Shown here piece by piece: positions 58,074-64,000 of a stretch of 64,000 nucleotides of DNA. Position 1 is the first letter of the stretch. Each line of letters starts with the position of its first letter. The position numbers and the translations under genes were made by a program. The notes under the pieces are model-generated. The model searched no databases. It saw only the letters and a list, made by a program, of their open reading frames with translations, and was not told the DNA's origin. Source of the stretch: CAUPWF01 sp964369425 (lineage in GTDB: Bacteria; Bacillota; Clostridia; Lachnospirales; Lachnospiraceae); contig CAYJGW010000002.1 in assembly GCA_964369425.1 (NCBI GenBank), forward strand, positions 1 to 64,000, in the 5' to 3' direction.

Positions 58074-60308
58074 ATGTTTGTAGACGTAATTGTAGATATC
58101 ACACACGAAAAATTAGATAAAATCTTTCAATATAGCATCCCCGATTCGCTAGAGGGGGTGCTTAAAGTTGGTATGGAAGTGGTGGTACCTTTTGGGCGTG
58201 GAAATAAAGAAATCAACGGATATATCATAAGTTTTTCCGATACCACAGAGTACGAAGTGGAAAAAATCAAATCAGTGATGCGCGTTGTAACAGACAGTGT
58301 AGGCATTGAAGCAAACCTGATTCGCCTAGCCGCATATATAAAGACCTCTTATGGTGGCACTATGATACAGGCAATTAAAACAGTACTTCCAGTAAAGACA
58401 ATTGAGGCGGATAAAGAAAAAAGGGTAGTTAAGCGCTTTATTTCCAAAGAAGAAGGAGAGAAGAAGTTATCCTTTTATTTAGAGAAAAATCAAAAGGCAC
58501 GTGCAAGATTGATGGCGGCATTATTAGATCAAGAAGTCTGGGAATATAAAAAACTGATTAATAAGGTGAAGATTGGATTAAATATTGTAAAAGCACTGGA
58601 AGAACAAGGTGTTTTAATGATAGAATCGGAGAAGGTATATAGGAATCCAGTTGCAAAAAGCGAGGCGTTTGCTACAAAAGCAGACATCATATATACCGAA
58701 GAACAAATGAATGCGATACAGACTTTTGCGAGTAATATCGCAATAGGAAAATCCATGACTTACCTGATACATGGGGTGACGGGAAGTGGAAAGACGGAAG
58801 TCTACATAGAGATGATACGAACAGTTGTACAAGTAGGACAACAAGCAATTGTATTGATTCCAGAGATATCATTGACTTATCAGACCGTACAGAGATTCTA
58901 TCGTGTGTTCGGGGAACGGGTATCTATTTTGAACTCTAGAATGTCAAAAGGAGAGCGTTTTGATCAATGGGAACGCGCAAAAAAAGGTGACTTGGATGTT
59001 ATGATTGGTCCTCGTTCGGCATTGTTTACTCCATTTTCTAATCTAGGGTTGATTGTAATCGATGAAGAACACGAGCAAACTTATAAAAGTGAACAGACAC
59101 CGCGATACCATGCACGAGAAACTGCAATTGAAAGAGCGAGGATAGAAGGGGCGAGTGTGGTGCTTGGATCAGCAACACCAGCGATAGAATCTTATTATCA
59201 TGCCCGAAGTGGAAGGTATCAATTACTTGAATTAAAAGAGCGTTCCATGAAGCAAAATCTGCCAAAAGTCCAGACAGTAGATATGCGAGAGGAACTCAAA
59301 AAAGGAAATCGCTCCATTATCAGTGATCCACTTCGCACGCTGATTGAGCAGAGGATTGCAGCAAAAGAGCAGGTGATTCTTTTTTTAAACAGGAGAGGTT
59401 ATGCAGGTTTTATTTCCTGTAGATCTTGCGGTTATGTAGAAAAATGTATACACTGTGATATTTCATTATCTGAGCATAGAGGAAATAGAATGGTGTGCCA
59501 TTACTGTGGGTATGAAAAGAAGCGAGAAGTCCATTGTCCAACTTGCGGTTCAAAACACATTTTGGGGTTTCGTGCTGGTACACAGCAGATTGAAGAGTTG
59601 ATACAAAAAGAGTTCAAGGGCGCAAGGGTGTTGCGGTTGGATATGGATACCACAAGAGAAAAAAATGGACACGAAAGAATTCTTTCAGCATTTTCAAAAG
59701 GTGAGGCGGATATTTTGGTAGGAACCCAAATGATAGTAAAGGGGCATGATTTTCCAAATGTGACGTTGGTAGGGATTTTGGCAGCAGATTTATCCTTGTA
59801 TGCCAATGATTATCGAGCAGGAGAGCGAACCTTTCAACTGGTTACACAAGCTGCTGGACGAGCTGGGCGAGGAGAAAAAGAAGGGGATGTAATTATTCAA
59901 ACCTATGCACCAGATCACTATAGCATTATCGCTGCAAGTGAACAGAATTACCAAAAATTTTACCAGACTGAGATTGGATACCGAGAGTTGATGGGATATC
60001 CACCTGCGGAACAATTTATGTCTGTCATGATGCAAGGGAAAAATGAAGCGGTACTCGAAGTTGCAGCAAACTATACTTGTGAGTTTATTCATAAGGCAAA
60101 AAAAGAGCGAGATATGGCAATGATAGGACCTACAAAGCCCTATGTAAGCAAAATCAATGATTTTTATCGACAAGTCATATTTTTAAAAGCAGAAAATTAT
60201 GATATATTAATAGATGTAAAAGATAAATTAGAAAAATATATTGAGTTAAATCGAGGATTTGACCAGCTAAGGATTCAATTTGATTTCAATCCGATGAACA
60301 TTTGGTAA
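58074..60308 (+). CDS. priA: Primosomal helicase PriA
   Basis: 744 residues. N-terminal DNA-binding domain, helicase domain with GVTGSGKTEVY (Walker A) and VIDEEHEQ (DEEH box), then two zinc sites from paired Cys (CRSCGYVEKCIHC; CHYCGY; CPTCGSKH), and helicase lobe 2 (LVGTQMIVKGHDFPNV). It restarts stalled replication forks. GGAGG precedes the ATG. Continues the murE-rlmN run. Confidence 0.95.
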   Translation: MFVDVIVDITHEKLDKIFQYSIPDSLEGVLKVGMEVVVPFGRGNKEINGYIISFSDTTEYEVEKIKSVMRVVTDSVGIEANLIRLAAYIKTSYGGTMIQAIKTVLPVKTIEADKEKRVVKRFISKEEGEKKLSFYLEKNQKARARLMAALLDQEVWEYKKLINKVKIGLNIVKALEEQGVLMIESEKVYRNPVAKSEAFATKADIIYTEEQMNAIQTFASNIAIGKSMTYLIHGVTGSGKTEVYIEMIRTVVQVGQQAIVLIPEISLTYQTVQRFYRVFGERVSILNSRMSKGERFDQWERAKKGDLDVMIGPRSALFTPFSNLGLIVIDEEHEQTYKSEQTPRYHARETAIERARIEGASVVLGSATPAIESYYHARSGRYQLLELKERSMKQNLPKVQTVDMREELKKGNRSIISDPLRTLIEQRIAAKEQVILFLNRRGYAGFISCRSCGYVEKCIHCDISLSEHRGNRMVCHYCGYEKKREVHCPTCGSKHILGFRAGTQQIEELIQKEFKGARVLRLDMDTTREKNGHERILSAFSKGEADILVGTQMIVKGHDFPNVTLVGILAADLSLYANDYRAGERTFQLVTQAAGRAGRGEKEGDVIIQTYAPDHYSIIAASEQNYQKFYQTEIGYRELMGYPPAEQFMSVMMQGKNEAVLEVAANYTCEFIHKAKKERDMAMIGPTKPYVSKINDFYRQVIFLKAENYDILIDVKDKLEKYIELNRGFDQLRIQFDFNPMNIW

Positions 60309-60335
60309 TCCACCGAGAAGAAAGAGGAGTAAAAC

Positions 60336-60836
60336 ATGGCAATTAGAGAAATTAGAGAACAAGAAGATTCTGTATTAAGTAAAGTGGCAAAACCAGTTAC
60401 ACAGATGACAGAAAGAACCAATATTTTGATTACAGATATGTTAGACACGATGTATGAAGCGATGGGAGTAGGTCTAGCAGCACCACAGATAGGGATACTA
60501 AAAAGAATTGTAGTTATAGATGTGGGTGAGGGACCGATGGTATTAATTAACCCAGAAATCTTAGAGACAAGTGGAGAGCAGACAGGCGATGAGGGGTGTC
60601 TGAGTGTGCCAGGAAAAAGTGGTACAGTGACACGACCAAATTACGTGAAAGTAAAGGCTCTGACAGAAGATATGGAAGAACAGATTATAGAGGGAGAAGA
60701 GTTACTTGCAAGGGCTCTTTGTCACGAAATTGATCACTTGAATGGAATTTTGTATATAGAAAAAGTAGAAGGTGAACTGCGTGATGTGCAATCCGATGAT
60801 GACGATGATGAATATGAATATATAGATGAGGAATAA
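60336..60836 (+). CDS. def: Peptide deformylase
   Basis: 166 residues. The three hallmark motifs are present: GVGLAAPQIG, EGCLSVPG (metal Cys) and HEIDHLNG (two metal His and catalytic Glu). It removes the formyl group from nascent proteins. An acidic tail (SDDDDDEYEYIDEE) is unusual in composition but short. AAGAGGAG precedes the ATG; fmt starts after 4 bases, the classic functional pairing. Confidence 0.96.
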   Translation: MAIREIREQEDSVLSKVAKPVTQMTERTNILITDMLDTMYEAMGVGLAAPQIGILKRIVVIDVGEGPMVLINPEILETSGEQTGDEGCLSVPGKSGTVTRPNYVKVKALTEDMEEQIIEGEELLARALCHEIDHLNGILYIEKVEGELRDVQSDDDDDEYEYIDEE

Positions 60837-60840
60837 TAAG

Positions 60841-61782
60841 ATGAAAGTAATTTTTATGGGAACACCTGATTTTGCAGTAGGCACATTAGAAGCGTTAATT
60901 CAGGCTGGGCATGAAGTAGTATTAGTAGTTACACAACAAGATAAACCAAAAGGGCGTGGAAAAGAAGTACAGTACACACCTGTGAAAGAAGTAGCGGTAA
61001 GACATGAAATTCCAGTGTTTCAGCCAAAAAAAATTCGAGAAGCGAACTGTGTGGAAGAATTGAGAAAATATGAAGCGGATATTATGGTTGTTGTTGCTTA
61101 TGGACACATATTGACCAAAGAAATTCTTGAAATGACACCTTACGGTTGTATCAATGTCCATGCATCCCTACTGCCAAAATACCGAGGAGCAGCACCGATT
61201 CAGTGGTCTATTATCGATGGCGAATCCGTAACTGGTATCACAACGATGCAGATGGATGAAGGATTAGATACTGGAGATATGCTTCTAAAATCTGAGGTGG
61301 TTATAGAGGCAGATGAGACAGCTGCTACCTTGCATGATAAATTAGCGAGCAGTGGAGCCAAGCTTTGTGTGGAGACATTGGAACAATTAGAAGCTAGGAA
61401 GATTGTGCCAGTAAAACAAGGTGAAAGTGAGACTGACTACGCAAAGATGCTTACAAAAGAGCTTGGAAATATCAATTGGGAGGATAGTGCATTACAAATA
61501 GAGCGATTGATTCGTGGATTGAATTCTTGGCCAAGTGCATATTCTTACTGGAATCATAAGATTATGAAAATCTGGATGGCTAAAGTAGAAGAGCATTCTT
61601 GTGATGAGAGTGCAAGGTGTGGAACGATTGTAAAGATAGAAAAAGACGGATTCTATGTAAAGACAGGTTTGGGAGATTTGAAAATATTAGAAGTGCAGAT
61701 TCCAGGAAAAAAAAGAATGGATGCAGGCGCATTTTTAAGAGGGTATCAGTTTGCACTAGGCGAAAGGTTAGAAAGAGAGTAG
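60841..61782 (+). CDS. fmt: Methionyl-tRNA formyltransferase
   Basis: 313 residues. N-terminal formyltransferase domain (IFMGTPDFAVGTLEAL; NVHASLLPKYRGAAPIQW with the catalytic Asn-His; MDEGLDTGDML) and a C-terminal tRNA-binding domain. It adds formyl to initiator Met-tRNA from 10-formyl-THF. The ATG at 60841 is used with GAGGA inside the def end; the longer frame from 60826 is not needed. Confidence 0.96.
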   Translation: MKVIFMGTPDFAVGTLEALIQAGHEVVLVVTQQDKPKGRGKEVQYTPVKEVAVRHEIPVFQPKKIREANCVEELRKYEADIMVVVAYGHILTKEILEMTPYGCINVHASLLPKYRGAAPIQWSIIDGESVTGITTMQMDEGLDTGDMLLKSEVVIEADETAATLHDKLASSGAKLCVETLEQLEARKIVPVKQGESETDYAKMLTKELGNINWEDSALQIERLIRGLNSWPSAYSYWNHKIMKIWMAKVEEHSCDESARCGTIVKIEKDGFYVKTGLGDLKILEVQIPGKKRMDAGAFLRGYQFALGERLERE

Positions 61783-61795
61783 GAGGAACGTTATT

Positions 61796-62506
61796 ATGTA
61801 TGGTATGTATTATAGCATGTTTGATCCAACGATTATTTTAGTGATTATCGGATCAGTTATATGTATAGCAGCATCGAGTCGGGTGAAAAGCACCTTCAAT
61901 AAATATTCAAAAGTGAGAGCCCAATCCGGCTTGAGAGGATTTGAGGTGGCAGAGCGTATTTTACGTCAAGAAGGACTTTATGAAGTGAGAATTGAACATA
62001 TAAAAGGTAGCATGACAGATCATTACGATCCTAGAACAAAGACAGTACGATTGTCTGATACAGTATACAATAGCAATAGTGTAGCGGCAATAGGAGTGGC
62101 GGCTCATGAGTGTGGGCATGCGATTCAACACCATAAAATGTATGCACCGTTATCTATGAGAGCAGCGATATTGCCAGTTGCAAATTTTGGGAGCAAATTT
62201 GCATGGATACTGATTATCATCGGACTCATTATAGGAGGATCATCATCGTCATTGATATTAACAGCTGGAATTTTTTTGTTTTCAGCCGTAGTTTTATTCC
62301 AATTAGTGACACTACCAGTAGAATTTGATGCGTCGAAAAGAGCGGTTGCGGTACTTGGTAACACAGGAATTTTGTCGATGAATGAAGTAGATGATACGAA
62401 AAAAGTCCTAAGCGCAGCAGCTATGACTTATGTAGCAAGTGCAGCAGCTAGTGTCTTGCAATTACTACGAATTATCTTGATTGCAGGAAGGAGAGGCAAT
62501 GACTAA
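61796..62506 (+). CDS. YugP-type neutral zinc metallopeptidase
   Basis: 236 residues. An N-terminal membrane segment (about 12-28), then a zincin motif HECGHAIQH (HExxH), and two to three C-terminal membrane segments (FAWILIIIGLIIGG; AGIFLFSAVVLFQLV). A membrane-embedded peptidase of the YugP/DUF2 metallopeptidase type with unknown substrates. It often sits in this fmt-rsmB interval in Clostridia. AGGAGG precedes the ATG, and its stop overlaps rsmB by 8 bases. Confidence 0.9.
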   Translation: MYGMYYSMFDPTIILVIIGSVICIAASSRVKSTFNKYSKVRAQSGLRGFEVAERILRQEGLYEVRIEHIKGSMTDHYDPRTKTVRLSDTVYNSNSVAAIGVAAHECGHAIQHHKMYAPLSMRAAILPVANFGSKFAWILIIIGLIIGGSSSSLILTAGIFLFSAVVLFQLVTLPVEFDASKRAVAVLGNTGILSMNEVDDTKKVLSAAAMTYVASAAASVLQLLRIILIAGRRGND

Positions 62507-63890
62507 GCCTAGGAATAAAAACAAAGGGCAGGAGTTTACTCCTGTCCTAAATGAAAGAGAGATTGTGTTAGATATTTTGATGGAGGTTCTAGAAGAGGGG
62601 AAGTACAGCCACATCGTTCTTCGTGAAGTACTTGATAAATATCAATATACAGATAAGAAAAAAAGAGCATTTATCACTCGAGTTACCGAAGGGACAATTG
62701 AAAGGTTAATTGAATTGGATTATATCATCAATCAAGTTTCAAAGGTAAAAGTAAAAAAAATGAAACCTCTCATAAGAAATCTTATTAGGAGCGCTGTCTA
62801 CCAAATGAAGTATATGGACAGTGTTCCTAATTCTGCTATCTGTAATGAAGCAGTAAAGCTTGCAACAAAGAGGGGATTCTATGGATTGAAAGGATTTGTA
62901 AACGGAGTCCTTCGAAATGTAGATAGAAAAATTAGTGAAATTGACTACCCAAAGGATAATTTTATTCAATATTGTAGTGTGAAGTATTCCATGCCAGAGT
63001 GGATAGTAACATTTTTTAATCAATCCTATAGCGAGGAAAAAGTAGAGCAGATATTAGCAGGATTTTATGAAAAAAATAAGACTACAATTCGCGTAAATGA
63101 AAATAAAGTTGCAATAGAAGATTTGGTCGAATCGCTGAAAGCACAAGGAATCTTAGTGGAGGCACATCCATATTTAAGTTATGCATTTGAAATTAGCGGA
63201 TATGATAACTTATATAGAATACCAGAATTTATGGAAGGTTTTTTTCAAGTTCAAGATATTAGTTCTATGTTAGTGGGAGAAATTGCAAATCCAAAAGAAG
63301 GAGACTATATCATCGATGTCTGTGCAGCACCTGGAGGAAAAGCCCTACATTTATCGGATAAATTAAAAGGGACAGGAACAGTAGAAGCGCGGGATTTGAC
63401 GGAGTATAAGATTCAGTTGATAGAGGAAAACATCTTTAGGTGCCAAGCGAGCAATGTAGTACCAGTACAGTGGGATGCTACTATCTTAGACGAAAAGGCG
63501 ATTGGAAAAGCGGATATTGTAATTGCAGATTTACCTTGTTCAGGTTTTGGAATACTCGGAAAAAAGACAGATATTAAATACAAGATAACGAAAGAGAATA
63601 TGTCAAGTCTAGTCAAGCTGCAAAGAGATATATTATATCAAGTAGAAAAATATGTAAAACCTGGTGGCAAGCTTATTTACAGCACTTGTACCATTCATCC
63701 AGAAGAAAATCAAAATCAAGTGCAGTGGATATTAGAAAACTTAAACCTTCAACAAGTACAGCTTACATCGTTAGTAGGAGAAGTGTTAAAGGATCAAGTA
63801 GAGAACCAAAATCAGTTACAATTGTTGCCTGGTGTCCATGATAGTGATGGCTTTTTCATTGCAGCATTTGTGAAAAGTGAAGAGAAGTAG
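62499..63890 (+). CDS. rsmB: 16S rRNA cytosine-C5 methyltransferase RsmB
   Basis: 463 residues. N-terminal NusB-like RNA-binding domain (about 1-150) and a SAM-dependent methyltransferase domain with VCAAPGGKALHLSD, ADLPCSGFG and the catalytic Cys in YSTCTIHPEEN. Methylates C967 (E. coli numbering) of 16S rRNA. Start at 62499 follows GGAAGGAGA; the longer frame from 62481 is not used. One oddity: the SAM-domain acidic motif reads VEARDLTEYKI where most have DVxxxR(L/V), still acceptable. Confidence 0.94.
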   Translation: MTKPRNKNKGQEFTPVLNEREIVLDILMEVLEEGKYSHIVLREVLDKYQYTDKKKRAFITRVTEGTIERLIELDYIINQVSKVKVKKMKPLIRNLIRSAVYQMKYMDSVPNSAICNEAVKLATKRGFYGLKGFVNGVLRNVDRKISEIDYPKDNFIQYCSVKYSMPEWIVTFFNQSYSEEKVEQILAGFYEKNKTTIRVNENKVAIEDLVESLKAQGILVEAHPYLSYAFEISGYDNLYRIPEFMEGFFQVQDISSMLVGEIANPKEGDYIIDVCAAPGGKALHLSDKLKGTGTVEARDLTEYKIQLIEENIFRCQASNVVPVQWDATILDEKAIGKADIVIADLPCSGFGILGKKTDIKYKITKENMSSLVKLQRDILYQVEKYVKPGGKLIYSTCTIHPEENQNQVQWILENLNLQQVQLTSLVGEVLKDQVENQNQLQLLPGVHDSDGFFIAAFVKSEEK

Positions 63891-63906
63891 AGGATGAGTT
63901 TCAAAA

Positions 63907-64000
63907 ATGAAAAAAGATATTTTGAATTATACATACGAAGAACTACAGCAAGAGATAGCAAGTATTGGAGAAAAACCATTTCGAGCAAAGCAAATCTACG
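63907..64000 (+). CDS. rlmN: 23S rRNA/tRNA adenine-C2 methyltransferase RlmN (partial)
   Basis: 31 codons to the window edge. The start KKDILNYTYEEL, the SIGEKPFRAKQIY segment and the position right after rsmB are typical of RlmN, a radical-SAM enzyme that methylates A2503 of 23S rRNA. AGGATGAG at 63891 supports the ATG at 63907. A different frame from ATG 63894 is also open but resembles nothing. Confidence 0.88.
   Translation, partial: MKKDILNYTYEELQQEIASIGEKPFRAKQIY

Noticed and set aside
63894..64000. Open frame starting at ATG 63894
   Set aside because: It overlaps rlmN in another phase and its product resembles nothing, while the 63907 frame matches RlmN.
1..64000. tRNA, rRNA, CRISPR arrays, insertion sequences or prophage
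   Set aside because: No cloverleaf-type gene, regular spaced repeats, transposase or phage structural genes were seen in the window.

Overview
The window is a gene-dense, low-G+C stretch of a Gram-positive, spore-former-type Clostridia chromosome. It resembles Lachnospiraceae; this placement is inferred from gene content and from a DUF5721-like gene. Supporting signs are AGGAGG-type ribosome binding sites before nearly every gene, TTGACA-N17-TATAAT-type promoters, perfect hairpin terminators, lipoprotein and YesMN-type sugar systems, a meso-diaminopimelate-type MurE (DNPR motif), rubredoxin, and HrcA/CIRCE heat-shock control. There are no rRNA or tRNA genes, no CRISPR array, and no intact insertion sequence or prophage. 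The only decayed DNA is a pair of AAA-ATPase relics near 20.8-23.1 kb.

Layout. 0-8 kb: a thioredoxin-like protein, a membrane diguanylate cyclase, a small helical protein, then an operon of soluble-domain chemoreceptor, RNase HI, fructokinase and a PAS-GGDEF-GAF cyclase. 8-15 kb: htpG under a perfect CIRCE operator, a DUF5721-like gene diverging from rluF-ligA across a perfect palindrome, and a divergent clpX. 15-21 kb: a DUF4349 lipoprotein, a subtilisin-like protease and an OmpR-type two-component system. 21-29 kb: AAA-ATPase relics flanking a glyoxalase-like gene and an S66 peptidase; a YeiH transporter diverging from a LysR regulator fused by overlap to adenosine deaminase; a coupled mini-ORF/zinc-ribbon pair; a 2-hydroxyacid dehydrogenase; a YitT membrane protein; rubredoxin; YesL. 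30-39 kb: a monosaccharide sensing and uptake locus with sensor binding protein, YesM-like kinase, YesN-like regulator, second binding lipoprotein, then ChvE-GguA-GguB ABC importer. 39-44 kb: a second two-component system driving a VTC-type polyphosphate polymerase, a DUF4956 membrane protein and a beta-helix lipoprotein. 44-49 kb: a purine salvage operon with two dissimilar adenine deaminases and an NCS2 permease behind a leader terminator. 49-53 kb: clpB under a second CIRCE, and mntP. 53-64 kb: an unrecognised large lipoprotein, dinB, and the conserved housekeeping run murE-priA-def-fmt-(Zn peptidase)-rsmB-rlmN.

How the parts work together. htpG and clpB probably form part of one HrcA regulon. 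The 30-39 kb block looks like a closed sense-and-import circuit for a sugar. The 39-44 kb regulator and its neighbouring VTC operon share a motif placed at the same distance from each -10 box, suggesting autoregulation plus control of the polyphosphate-type genes. The deaminases and permease would take up adenine and convert it to hypoxanthine. The strongest leads for new biology are the VTC cluster and its motif, the ade leader RNA, the histidine-poor adenine deaminase paralogue, the ClpX lacking the usual RKH loop, and the symmetric divergent promoter at 10.85 kb.
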